A DNA stretch of 10,976 nt from Gemmatimonadota bacterium (lineage in GTDB: Bacteria > Gemmatimonadota > Gemmatimonadetes > Longimicrobiales > Gaopeijiaceae), in assembly GCA_016209995.1 (NCBI GenBank), contig JACQVC010000487.1, forward strand, positions 1 to 10,976. The letters are read 5' to 3'. The translations under genes and the position numbers were made by a program. Of this stretch, positions 1-7,574 are shown one piece after another. Every line of letters starts with the position of its first letter. Position 1 is the stretch's first letter. The notes under the pieces are model-generated. The model ran no database searches and was not told where the DNA came from. It saw nothing but the letters and a program-made list of their open reading frames with translations.

Positions 1-581
1 GCATCGAGGAGCCGCGAGTCGATCAGTGCATTACCTATGCCGACTACGATATTGTCCCCTACGCGGTGAAGCACGGGGCACCCGCCGTGGGGTACGCCCT
101 GCGTGAGCATTTGCGACTTGGGCGCTTCAACGCCCAGCGCGCGATCGAGTTGGGAGTCCCCGAAGGTCCGCTCTTTCGGCGGCTGCATCACGGTGAGTCC
201 GTCGTGATCGACGGACGCGTGGTGCGACCGGAAGACGTGGTGGGACCACCCCGACCCGGCCGCACCGTGGTCTATACAGGCGATACGATGCCCTGCGAAG
301 GCACGGTCGCGATCGCCCAGGGCGCCGACCTGCTCATTCACGACGCCACGTTCAGCCAGGCCGAAGCGGAGCGCGCGCAGGAAACCTGGCATTCGACCGC
401 GGGCGAGGCGGCGGACGTCGCGAGACGGGCGGGTGTCCGCAAGCTCGTGTTGACACACCTGTCCGCGCGCTACGCCGATCAGCCCGAGATTCTCGAGCAG
501 GAAGCCCGTGCGCTGTTCCCGGCTACGGTCGTGGCTTCCGACGGCGACGTCATCGAAATCCCCTACCGTGATGACGCCTGA
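1..581 (+). CDS. rnz: Ribonuclease Z (tRNA 3'-processing endonuclease), C-terminal part
   Basis: The reading frame is open from the window edge (first full codon at position 3) to TGA at 579-581, giving 192 visible residues. RNase Z proteins are usually about 300 residues, so the N-terminal third with the HxHxDH zinc motif lies outside the window. Visible family motifs are YTGDT (273-287, a metal-binding Asp), LIHDATF, HSTAGEAA (from 390, a metal-binding His) and LTHLSARY (450-473). The stretch ending in GPPRPGR before YTGDT is also typical of the family. The enzyme cuts the 3' trailer from tRNA precursors in the cytoplasm, using two zinc ions. The usual HEATF motif reads HDATF here, which keeps the acidic side chain. 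The gene overlaps the tyrA start by 11 bases, so the two are probably co-transcribed and translationally coupled. Identification is firm; the missing part cannot be judged. Confidence 0.93.
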   Translation, partial: IEEPRVDQCITYADYDIVPYAVKHGAPAVGYALREHLRLGRFNAQRAIELGVPEGPLFRRLHHGESVVIDGRVVRPEDVVGPPRPGRTVVYTGDTMPCEGTVAIAQGADLLIHDATFSQAEAERAQETWHSTAGEAADVARRAGVRKLVLTHLSARYADQPEILEQEARALFPATVVASDGDVIEIPYRDDA

Positions 582-1434
582 CCCGGGGACGGCCGCGCCA
601 GCCGTCCGACGCGTAGCCATCGTGGGTCTCGGTCTGATGGGGGGCTCCCTGGCTCGTGCGCTGAAACGGCTCCCCGATCCGCCCTGGATCAGCGCGGCCG
701 AGTCGTCCGAGCACGCCCGGGACCGGGCCCTTGCCGCCGGTGTTGCGGACCGGATGTGCCGCCTTTCATCGGAAGCCGTTAGAGATTGTGAATTGGCAGT
801 TTACGCCACCGCACCTGATGTCACCTTGAGCCTGCTCGAGCAGGACCGTGAGGCCTGGGGACCGGGCACAGTCGTGACAGACCTGGCCAGCGTCAAAGCG
901 CCCATCCTCGAGCGGATGCATCGCCTCGCCGAGACGGATCGCTATGTGGGGTCGCATCCGATGGTGGGCGATCATCGAAGCGGATTCGAGGCGTCCCGGG
1001 GGAACCTGTACGAGGACGCCCGCGTGTGGATGGTGCAGGCGGGGGCCGTCGCGGCGGCTTGCGAGCGCGTGGCCGGATTCTGGCGTCAGTTGGGGGCGCG
1101 CCCGGCGTGGATGGATGCCGACGAGCATGACGAGCTGATGGCTTGGGTGAGTCATGCGCCGCAGCTCGTAGCGAACGCCCTGGCCGCCGCGCTGCTGGAG
1201 CGGGGAATCCCGAGCGAGCAGTTGGGCCCCGGGGGCCGCGATGCTACGCGGCTGGCCGCCAGCGCGCCAGACCTCTGGACCGAGATTCTGGCGGCCAATG
1301 CCCGGCGCGTAGTCCCCGTTCTGGACTCGGTCGTGAAGGAGCTGGCCTGGCTGCGAGACGCGTTGGACCGTGGCGACCTCGAGGGTGTGCGGGCTCGTAT
1401 GGAGCGCACGCGAGCGTGGAGGGAAGGGGTTTGA
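571..1434 (+). CDS. tyrA: Prephenate dehydrogenase, monofunctional TyrA
   Basis: A 287-residue NAD(P)-dependent enzyme that oxidatively decarboxylates prephenate to 4-hydroxyphenylpyruvate in tyrosine synthesis. An N-terminal Rossmann motif GLGLMGGS lies at residues 19-26. The family SHPMVG motif holds the conserved His at residue 129, and VSHAPQL carries His195. The second beta strand ends in an acidic residue (AAESS), which favours NAD over NADP by general Rossmann rules; this is inference. No chorismate mutase or ACT domain is present, and the length fits the stand-alone form. I chose ATG 571 because the protein then begins just before the Rossmann strand; the open frame runs further upstream only inside rnz. 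GTG 568 is an equally possible start. No clear Shine-Dalgarno is visible, so coupling to rnz translation is likely. The gene ends in TGA that overlaps the TTG start of the next gene. Confidence 0.9.
   Translation: MTPDPGTAAPAVRRVAIVGLGLMGGSLARALKRLPDPPWISAAESSEHARDRALAAGVADRMCRLSSEAVRDCELAVYATAPDVTLSLLEQDREAWGPGTVVTDLASVKAPILERMHRLAETDRYVGSHPMVGDHRSGFEASRGNLYEDARVWMVQAGAVAAACERVAGFWRQLGARPAWMDADEHDELMAWVSHAPQLVANALAAALLERGIPSEQLGPGGRDATRLAASAPDLWTEILAANARRVVPVLDSVVKELAWLRDALDRGDLEGVRARMERTRAWREGV
1418..1422 (+). promoter_or_regulatory. Shine-Dalgarno for the TTG start of aroA-cmk
   Basis: GGAGG lies 8 bases before TTG 1431, inside the end of tyrA. It is the strongest ribosome-binding site in the operon. 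It decides the rare TTG start, which has no nearby in-frame ATG or GTG at a position that would keep the EPSP synthase N-terminus intact. Confidence 0.75.
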
Positions 1435-3458
1435 TCGACGTTCGCGTACCGGGCGACAAGTCGCTGACGCACCGAGCGCTCATTCTGGCGTCGCTCGCGG
1501 AGGGCGAAAGCCGGCTGACAGGGCTGCTCACGGGCGAGGATCCACAGGCGACGCGGAATGCGTTGCGCACGTTGGGCGTTCCGATCGGTGTTCTTCCCGA
1601 GGACGGGACCGAGCTGCGTGTCTCGGGCGTCGGGCTGCAGGGGCTCCGTGAGCCGACGCAACTTATCGATTGCTGCAACAGTGGGACCACCGCGAGGCTC
1701 CTGCTGGGAGTGCTTTCCAGCCAACGACTCGTAGCCGCGCTCACGGGAGATGAATCGCTTCGGCGCCGTCCGATGCGTCGCGTGACCGAGCCTCTGAGCC
1801 GCATGGGCGCTCAGTTCCGCGAGCTGGGGGTGCGGGGTTGTCTTCCGATCGAAGTCCGGGGTTCCGTGCTCCGCCCCCTGGAGCACGTCTCGACGGTCTC
1901 GAGCGCCCAGGTCAAAGGAGCGCTGCTGCTGGCGGGTTTGACAGGCGGAGTGGACGTATCCGTAGTAGAGCCAGTGCTCTCGCGAGATCACACGGAACGG
2001 CTTCTCCGGGCTATGGGAGTCGGCATCCACTCGGAGCACACCGATCAGGGATGGCAGGTACGCCTCAGCGAGCCGCCCAGCGCGCTTCCGCCACTCGACT
2101 TTGCCGTGCCCGCCGATTTCTCGTCGGCGGCCTTTTTCCTGGTCCTGGGTTTACTGCTAGGAGGCGATGCATCGGTAAGACTGGTGGAAGTGGGCCTCAA
2201 TCCGACGCGCACGGGCCTCCTCTCCGTTTTGTCGCGTATGGGCGCGACGGTCGAGGTCGACCGCGAATCCGACGACCGGTGCGGCGAGCCGGTTGGCACG
2301 CTCATACCGCACAGTGGGCGGCTGCAAGGCACGGAAGTCACGGCGGCCGAGCTGCCGGCCTTGATCGATGAGGTCCCCGCGCTCGTGGCGCTCGCGGCCA
2401 GAGCCGAAGGCGTGACCCGTATCACTGGAGCCAGCGAGTTGCGCGTGAAGGAATCGGACCGCATCGCAGCCCTCGCGACGAACTTGCGCGCGCTGGGTGT
2501 AAGCGTCGAGGAGCTGCCGGACGGACTCGAGGTCGAAGGGACGGATCGCCCTCTGCAAGGGGAGGTGCGCTCCTTCGACGACCACAGGATCGCGATGGCG
2601 TTCGGTGTGCTCGCGTCGCTGCCGGGCAACCGCGTCCGGATCGACGATCGCGCGGTGGCCGACGTGAGCTTCCCGGGGTTCTGGCGCCTGCTCGACGGCA
2701 TCACCTCGAAGCACGGGAACGCCGGCGGGCGTGGGTCGGCCCGGTCGGCTGGCCAGCCTGCGAGCGGCCTGAACCGGAAGCGTGGACCGATCATCACCAT
2801 CGACGGGCCGGCCGGCTCGGGAAAGTCGACCACGGCACGCGTCGTAGCTCAGCGACTCGGTTTCCGCCACCTGGACTCCGGCGCACTCTATCGGGCGCTG
2901 ACGTGCGCGCTGCTGGAGGCGGGCATCCCCCCGGATCGCTGGCCGGCGCTGGACCGCGCAGACCTCGATCGCTTCGCGATCCGACTCGAGCCGCGCGCGG
3001 GCAACTTCGCGGTTCTTCTCGGGCAAAGCGTACTCGACGCCGAGCTACGCACGTCGGAAGTCACCGAGCACGTCTCTCAGCTGTCGGGACTTCCCGCCGT
3101 GCGCTCCTGGCTGCTCGAGCGTCAACGAGCGGCTGGAGCGTCCGGACAGCTCGTTGCCGAGGGTCGAGATATGGGCACCGTGGTCTTCCCCGACGCGGAC
3201 CTCAAAGTCTTCCTCACGGCCTCGCTCGAGGAACGGGCTCGCCGCCGCCTGGAGGACCGCGCCGTACCGCGTTCGGGTCCGGCGGGACTAAGAGACGAAA
3301 TGCAGCGGATCGAGGCGCGCGATGACCGCGATCGCAACCGTCCGCTCTCGCCTCTACGTGCACCCCCGGGAGCCCTCGTTATCGACACGACGGGGCTCAA
3401 ATTCGAGGAGCAGGTGGAATCCATTGTGCGGCATGTGCTGGACTTGACGGGCTGTTGA
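1431..3458 (+). CDS. aroA-cmk: Bifunctional EPSP synthase / cytidylate kinase fusion
   Basis: One uninterrupted 675-residue frame encodes two cytoplasmic enzymes. Residues 1 to about 426 are 3-phosphoshikimate 1-carboxyvinyltransferase (shikimate pathway, phosphoenolpyruvate plus shikimate-3-phosphate to EPSP). This part shows PGDKS with Lys10, Ser11 and Arg15, NSGTTAR (83-89, with Gly85 as in glyphosate-sensitive enzymes), GDESLRRRPM, SSAQVKGA, GLNPTRTG, catalytic-type Asp313, Lys340 and Glu341, and DDHRIAM with Arg386. Residues 427-451 form a Gly/Ser/Ala/Arg-rich linker. Residues 452-675 are CMP/dCMP kinase: P-loop GPAGSGKST (459-467), DSGALYR (482-488), GRDMGTVVFPDA (around 578-589), RDDRDRNR (630-637) and a closing VIDTTGL. 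Both halves are full length and have their key residues. No ATG, GTG or TTG lies in frame in the linker, so a separately started Cmk would need a CTG. The start is TTG 1431, overlapping the tyrA stop as TTGA. Separate aroA and cmk genes, followed by rpsA, are the common arrangement elsewhere. Confidence 0.95.
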   Translation: MIDVRVPGDKSLTHRALILASLAEGESRLTGLLTGEDPQATRNALRTLGVPIGVLPEDGTELRVSGVGLQGLREPTQLIDCCNSGTTARLLLGVLSSQRLVAALTGDESLRRRPMRRVTEPLSRMGAQFRELGVRGCLPIEVRGSVLRPLEHVSTVSSAQVKGALLLAGLTGGVDVSVVEPVLSRDHTERLLRAMGVGIHSEHTDQGWQVRLSEPPSALPPLDFAVPADFSSAAFFLVLGLLLGGDASVRLVEVGLNPTRTGLLSVLSRMGATVEVDRESDDRCGEPVGTLIPHSGRLQGTEVTAAELPALIDEVPALVALAARAEGVTRITGASELRVKESDRIAALATNLRALGVSVEELPDGLEVEGTDRPLQGEVRSFDDHRIAMAFGVLASLPGNRVRIDDRAVADVSFPGFWRLLDGITSKHGNAGGRGSARSAGQPASGLNRKRGPIITIDGPAGSGKSTTARVVAQRLGFRHLDSGALYRALTCALLEAGIPPDRWPALDRADLDRFAIRLEPRAGNFAVLLGQSVLDAELRTSEVTEHVSQLSGLPAVRSWLLERQRAAGASGQLVAEGRDMGTVVFPDADLKVFLTASLEERARRRLEDRAVPRSGPAGLRDEMQRIEARDDRDRNRPLSPLRAPPGALVIDTTGLKFEEQVESIVRHVLDLTGC

Positions 3459-3532
3459 GCGCGGGATACCTTCCGCCCCAGCATTAATCCCGGCATGCGG
3501 AACCAGATGCCGTGCCGGATGCCGGTTCGCCG

Positions 3533-3560
3533 AAGGGCCGCCAACGGCCTTTCTTCATTT
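3533..3560 (+). terminator. Terminator-like hairpin between aroA-cmk and rpsA
   Basis: AAGGGCCG (3533-3540) pairs with CGGCCTTT (3545-3552) across a CCAA loop, giving 8 pairs with one G-U. A T-rich tail (CTTCATTT) follows. It sits 74 bases after the aroA-cmk stop and 76 bases before the rpsA start. It could end the rnz-tyrA-aroA-cmk transcript, or be part of the rpsA leader and act as an attenuator. The tail is weaker than in a classical terminator. Confidence 0.5.
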
Positions 3561-3636
3561 CAACCCGCGCCATCCAACGGGTGGAGCGGCTGACCGTTCC
3601 AGCCGGCCTCGCGCCGCCGGAACAGTATGGAGTGCC

Positions 3637-5502
3637 ATGGACCAGGTTACAGAGCCCACCACCGGGGCCCCGCACGACCTCTCGAGCCCCATCGACAGCT
3701 CGCAGACCGCGCCGGAGACACGTTCCGGCTACGACGCCGCCGAGTACTCCCCGGAGGAGTACGAGCAGATGCTCGAAATGTACGATCAGAGCCTCCAGGA
3801 CGTGCGGGAAGGCGAGATCGTAAAGGCGAGAGTCGTTCGGGTTACGGACACGGCCGTCATCCTGGACGTCGGCTTCAAGAGCGAGGGCTCGGTGCCGCGC
3901 GACGAGTTCAAGGAACCCGAGTCCCTCAAAGCGAACGACGAGGTCGAAGTCCTGCTCGAGAGCTTGGAGGACGAAGCCGGTATCGTGGTCCTGTCCAAGA
4001 AGAAGGCCGATTTCCTGAGGGTTTGGGAGCGAATCCGCGAAGCTCACGAAGAGGACAAGCCGGTGCGGGGGACGATCGCTCGCAAGATCAAGGGTGGCGT
4101 GACGGTGGATCTCATGGGTGTGGACGCATTCCTGCCGGGCTCCCAGATCGCGCTGCGCCGCGTGCCGAACGTAGATGACCTGATCGGCCAGGCCTTCGAT
4201 TTCAAGATCATCAAACTGAACAAACGGCGCCGCAACATCGTCGTATCGCGCCGCGTGATTCTCGAGACGGAACGCGAGCGCAAGCGGGACCGCCTGGTCA
4301 AGGAGCTTCTGGTCGGACAGGTTCGTCGCGGCGTTGTGAAGAACATCACCGATTTCGGGGCGTTCATCGACCTGGGCGGCCTCGATGGCTTGCTCCACAT
4401 CACCGATATGTCCTGGGGACGAGTCGGCCATCCCTCCGAGGTCGTGCAGATCGGGGCCGATCTGGATGTGAAGATCCTGGACATCGACTGGGGACGCGAG
4501 CGCATTTCCTTGGGGCTCAAGCAGCTCTTGCCTTACCCCTGGACCGATATCGACAAGAAATACCCGGTCGGATCCCGCGTCCGGGGCCGCGTCGTCTCGA
4601 TCACCAACTACGGGGCGTTCGTCGAGCTGGAGAAGGGCGTCGAGGGGCTGGTTCACATCTCGGAGATGTCGTGGACGCGCAACGTCCGGCACCCCTCGAA
4701 GCTCGTCTCCATCGGCGATGAGATCGAGGCCGTGGTGCTCAAGGTCGATGCCAAGGAGGAAAAGGTCTCCCTCGGCATGAAGCAGATCGAGGAAGACCCG
4801 TGGCTCGCGCTGCCCGTGAAATATCCTCCCGGAACGCGGATCCAGGGCAAGGTCCGCAATCTCACATCGTTCGGCGCGTTCGTCGAAATCGAGCCCGGCA
4901 TCGACGGTCTCGTGCACGTTTCGGACATGAGCTGGACGAAGCGCGTGCAGCATCCGTCCGAGGTGGTGCAGAAGGGTCAGGACATCGAGGTCGTGGTCCT
5001 GGACGTCGACGCCGAGAACAAGCGGATCTCTCTGGGCCTGAAGCAGCTCGAGGAGGATCCCTGGGATCGGATCGCCCAGCGCTTCTCCCCGGGCGTCGAG
5101 TCGCAGGGTCGGGTCACGCGGCTGGTAGACAAGGGCGTCGTGGTGGACCTGGGCGACGATATCGAGGGGTTCGTGCCGGCGTCTCACGCGGCCGTCGAGC
5201 GCGCGGATCGTCTGGAAGACTACTTCGCCGCGGGCGACGCGCTGGACCTGCGCGTGCTCGAGTCGGATCCCACGAACCGCCGGATCGTTCTGGAGGTGAC
5301 CACGGCGCCCACACCGCTCAAGGATCGACCCGGTGCGCCCGTCCCCGCCCCCGCGATCACGACTCCCGCCACGGAGGCGGCAGCCGATACGGCCGCGGCG
5401 CCGACCGGCGAAGTGGTCTCTGAGGCGTCGCCCGCTGTCCCGTCGTCTGCGGAGCGCGAGGCGCCGCCTTCTCCGCCGACGGAGGAGAAGCCCTCCGAGT
5501 AG
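3637..5502 (+). CDS. rpsA: 30S ribosomal protein S1
   Basis: A 621-residue protein with six S1 (OB-fold) RNA-binding repeats at about residues 57-121, 141-205, 226-295, 311-382, 398-469 and 485-554. Repeats 3 to 5 are the most canonical, with the sequence pattern GAF(I/V) followed by GL(L/V)H(I/V)(T/S)(D/E)MSW. In well-studied bacteria the first two repeats hold S1 to the small subunit and the later ones bind mRNA and help unwind leaders. The first 55 residues are an acidic, Ser/Thr-rich extension, and residues from about 556 on are a Pro/Ala/Glu/Thr tail that looks disordered. ATG 3637 is preceded by GGAG at 3629-3632, a short spacing of 4 bases. The 178-base leader follows aroA-cmk, matching the widespread cmk-rpsA neighbourhood. 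A long open frame on the opposite strand is a codon-bias shadow. Confidence 0.95.
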   Translation: MDQVTEPTTGAPHDLSSPIDSSQTAPETRSGYDAAEYSPEEYEQMLEMYDQSLQDVREGEIVKARVVRVTDTAVILDVGFKSEGSVPRDEFKEPESLKANDEVEVLLESLEDEAGIVVLSKKKADFLRVWERIREAHEEDKPVRGTIARKIKGGVTVDLMGVDAFLPGSQIALRRVPNVDDLIGQAFDFKIIKLNKRRRNIVVSRRVILETERERKRDRLVKELLVGQVRRGVVKNITDFGAFIDLGGLDGLLHITDMSWGRVGHPSEVVQIGADLDVKILDIDWGRERISLGLKQLLPYPWTDIDKKYPVGSRVRGRVVSITNYGAFVELEKGVEGLVHISEMSWTRNVRHPSKLVSIGDEIEAVVLKVDAKEEKVSLGMKQIEEDPWLALPVKYPPGTRIQGKVRNLTSFGAFVEIEPGIDGLVHVSDMSWTKRVQHPSEVVQKGQDIEVVVLDVDAENKRISLGLKQLEEDPWDRIAQRFSPGVESQGRVTRLVDKGVVVDLGDDIEGFVPASHAAVERADRLEDYFAAGDALDLRVLESDPTNRRIVLEVTTAPTPLKDRPGAPVPAPAITTPATEAAADTAAAPTGEVVSEASPAVPSSAEREAPPSPPTEEKPSE

Positions 5503-5543
5503 CCCTCAGCGAACTGCGAAGCGATTCCAAGCTTCCCTCGATT

Positions 5544-5642
5544 TGTGTAAGAAGGGAGAGAGGGAGACCTGGGAGATAGGGAGATATTCGGTAATGAATT
5601 TTCCCCACATCTTCCCGATCCCCCTCTCTCCTTTCTTGCACA
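5544..5642. repeat. Long imperfect palindrome with 8-9 base internal period, downstream of rpsA
   Basis: Positions 5544-5564 pair with 5622-5642 over 21 consecutive positions (19 Watson-Crick, 2 G-T). Weaker pairing continues inward to about 5577/5609, and a small inner stem (5586-5590 with 5595-5599) caps it, so nearly all 99 bases can fold into one hairpin. The left arm repeats GGGAGA at 5554, 5562, 5571 and 5579, a period of 8, 9 and 8 bases. The right arm shows the same kind of period on the other strand. It begins 41 bases after the rpsA stop. No U-tract follows, so it is not a standard intrinsic terminator, though a role in ending or protecting the rpsA transcript is plausible. No target-site duplication is evident. 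Confidence 0.85.
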
Positions 5643-5656
5643 GCTCACTCCTCAGC

Positions 5657-5686
5657 TTGGCCGGCCTCTGCACGCCAGCATATGTT
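5657..5686 (+). promoter_or_regulatory. Weak sigma70-like promoter candidate before the LpoA-like gene
   Basis: TTGGCC (5657-5662) and TATGTT (5681-5686) match the -35 and -10 consensus at four of six bases each, with an 18-base spacer. Transcription would begin at about 5693, only some 8 bases before ATG 5701. That would fit the lack of a clear Shine-Dalgarno there. The match is weak and could be chance. Confidence 0.2.
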
Positions 5687-5700
5687 ATGCATGGACGCGG

Positions 5701-7545
5701 ATGACGAAGACCATGATCGAACCCGGAACACGACCTACTGTGGTCTTTCAGAGACCTGCCTGCCCGGGGCATCGCCTAGTGATCACCGTGCTCACGTTGC
5801 TGGCGCCGCTCTACGCCTGCACCCCGGTGGGCGGACCCGAGGCCGCGGCCCCCGTGTCGGGGGAGCCGCCGATCGTCGCGGGCCCGATCAGCGCGCAGGA
5901 CGAATCGGCGGCCGCGCTGGAGCTAGCGAATGCGCGTGAAGCCTATCGTTCTGGCGACTATGACGCGGCCACGGCGGCGGCTCGGCGGGTAGTGGACATG
6001 TACCCACGAGCCCCTGCCTCCTCGCTGGCTCTGAGGATCCTCGCCGACGCCTCCTTCCAGCGGCGCGACTATGCTACAGCCGAAGCGGCCGCCACCCGGT
6101 ACGTCTCGCTTTTCGACGCGAGCGACGCCCGTGCCGTGTCTCTTCGCCTGCTGGCCGGGCGCAGTCAGTTTGCACGGGGAAACGCTGTCCTGGCCTTGGA
6201 GACCCTGGTGAGGCTGCCCGTGGATCCGCGGCGCCCCGCCGTGGACAGCGCTCTGGCCGTCATCCGTGAGATCGCTCATTCATTGGACCGCGATGAGCTC
6301 GAACGTACGACAGAGGCTCTGCGGGCTCAGGGCCGTCTCGTCGCACCGCTTCTGACCGAGTACGCCATTGCCCTGCACTTCTACGGAAACACGGGGGAGG
6401 CGGAGACCTATGCGCGCGAGGTCCTGACTCTCGACCCGCCGGCGGAGGAGCGGAGGCTGACGAATGCATTGCTCGAAGGGCGCATCGAGGAGGCACTGGG
6501 CGGCGCTCCGCTGATCGGCACGCTACTGCCGAGCACCGGCGCGGCCTTCCTGAGGGAGTCGGCCAGTCAGGTCGAGGAAGGAGTACGGCTCGCGCTTTCC
6601 CTCTACCAGGCGAGTGCCCGCCGGCCCGTGCAACTGCAGGTCCACGATGACGTGGCGAGCCCGCAGACGGATGCGGAGCTGCTGGCCACACTCGAGCGGT
6701 CCGGGGCGCTAGCCGTCATCGGGCCGGTGTTCCCGCCCGGATTGGAAGCCGTGGCGCGGGCTAGGCGCGGTGTGCTGCCCATCATCTCACCGACATCGCG
6801 TGCGCTGCCGGAGGGAGCGGAAGGAGTCTATTCCCTCATGGCTCCGGATCCTACGCCGAGCCGCGTCATTGCCGAATACGCTCGCCGCAGCGGCATCGAG
6901 ACCGTGGCGGTCATGTATCCACGCGCAGTGCACGCGGCCTTCGAGGCGGCGGCGTTCACTCAGGCCTTCCGGGCTCAGGGCGGCAGAATCGCGTTGGAGC
7001 TTCCCTACGATTCGACGACAACCACGTTTCAGGCTCCGCTCACCCGGGTCGCAGAGCTCCGACCGCAAGCGCTGTTCCTGCCGCTCGAGGAACGGGATAT
7101 CCAGATCGTCGCCCCGCAGATCGCATACTACGGACTGGATTCCCTGGGCATCCGGGTTCTGGGGACCGCGGCCTGGGCGCAGGAGCCCTTGCTACGGCGC
7201 GTCGGAGCCCGCAGCACGAACGGAGTCGTGGCCGCCACGCCCACGCTCGCCGATCGTCCGAATGAAGCCTACCGTGAGTTTGTCGAAGCCTACGAACGCA
7301 CGTACCAGAAGACCATGCGCAGCGCACTCGCGCCCTACGGCTACGATGCCGCTCGACTAATTCTCGATACGATTCGCCGGGGCGCCTCGACGCCCGCGGC
7401 CGTGCGGAGAGCGCTGGAATCGATCCGCGACTTCCCCGGCGCGACCGGCACGATTTCCGTGACCGACGGGCGTATCGTCAGGGACCATGTGCTGGTGCGG
7501 ATCGAGGGCGGCCGCGTACTACCGCTTGCCGCCGGTCCACGCTGA
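5701..7545 (+). CDS. TPR plus type-1 periplasmic-binding lipoprotein, LpoA-like
   Basis: A 614-residue predicted lipoprotein. A basic N-terminus is followed by a hydrophobic stretch (residues 26-39) and a lipobox-like LYAC with Cys40, so it should be exported and lipid-anchored. A Pro/Ala/Glu-rich linker leads to an alpha-helical region (about 72-260) with TPR-like helix pairs, such as the segment containing YRSGDYDAA around residues 82-90. Residues from about 270 to 605 resemble a type-1 periplasmic-binding fold (Leu/Ile/Val-receptor type): IGTLLPSTG at 272-280, AVIGPVFPPG near 340, an ISPTS segment, and GYDAA at 547. TPR followed by this fold is the architecture of LpoA, the outer-membrane activator of a peptidoglycan synthase. 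A solute receptor for an ABC importer is the alternative, but no permease gene is nearby. Start is ATG 5701; ATG 5713 is also possible. Neither has a convincing Shine-Dalgarno. The architecture is well supported; the partner is unknown. Confidence 0.8.
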   Translation: MTKTMIEPGTRPTVVFQRPACPGHRLVITVLTLLAPLYACTPVGGPEAAAPVSGEPPIVAGPISAQDESAAALELANAREAYRSGDYDAATAAARRVVDMYPRAPASSLALRILADASFQRRDYATAEAAATRYVSLFDASDARAVSLRLLAGRSQFARGNAVLALETLVRLPVDPRRPAVDSALAVIREIAHSLDRDELERTTEALRAQGRLVAPLLTEYAIALHFYGNTGEAETYAREVLTLDPPAEERRLTNALLEGRIEEALGGAPLIGTLLPSTGAAFLRESASQVEEGVRLALSLYQASARRPVQLQVHDDVASPQTDAELLATLERSGALAVIGPVFPPGLEAVARARRGVLPIISPTSRALPEGAEGVYSLMAPDPTPSRVIAEYARRSGIETVAVMYPRAVHAAFEAAAFTQAFRAQGGRIALELPYDSTTTTFQAPLTRVAELRPQALFLPLEERDIQIVAPQIAYYGLDSLGIRVLGTAAWAQEPLLRRVGARSTNGVVAATPTLADRPNEAYREFVEAYERTYQKTMRSALAPYGYDAARLILDTIRRGASTPAAVRRALESIRDFPGATGTISVTDGRIVRDHVLVRIEGGRVLPLAAGPR

Positions 7546-7574
7546 TCGTGGCACCAACTCTTCGTAGTCATTCA

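Noticed and set aside
508..570. Upstream extension of the tyrA frame to ATG 508
   Set aside because: It would lie inside rnz and add 21 basic, Ser-rich residues ahead of the Rossmann domain that do not resemble a TyrA N-terminus.
1143..1430. Upstream extension of the aroA-cmk frame into tyrA
   Set aside because: The added 96 residues are Arg/Gly/Ala-rich shadow sequence; the EPSP synthase N-terminus and a strong Shine-Dalgarno both point to TTG 1431.
2045..3026. Long minus-strand frames opposite aroA-cmk
   Set aside because: The plus-strand fusion has intact family motifs throughout; the antisense frames look like codon-bias shadows.
3444..3470. TTGACG with GATACC as an rpsA promoter
   Set aside because: The -35 match is good but the -10 matches only three bases and the spacer is 15 bases. 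It also lies upstream of the terminator-like hairpin.
3484..5187. A 567-codon open frame on the minus strand, opposite rpsA
   Set aside because: It mirrors the S1 repeats in the antisense phase, is rich in Asp, His, Leu and Arg as expected from antisense GC-rich codons, and has no domain I recognise. rpsA on the plus strand is certain.
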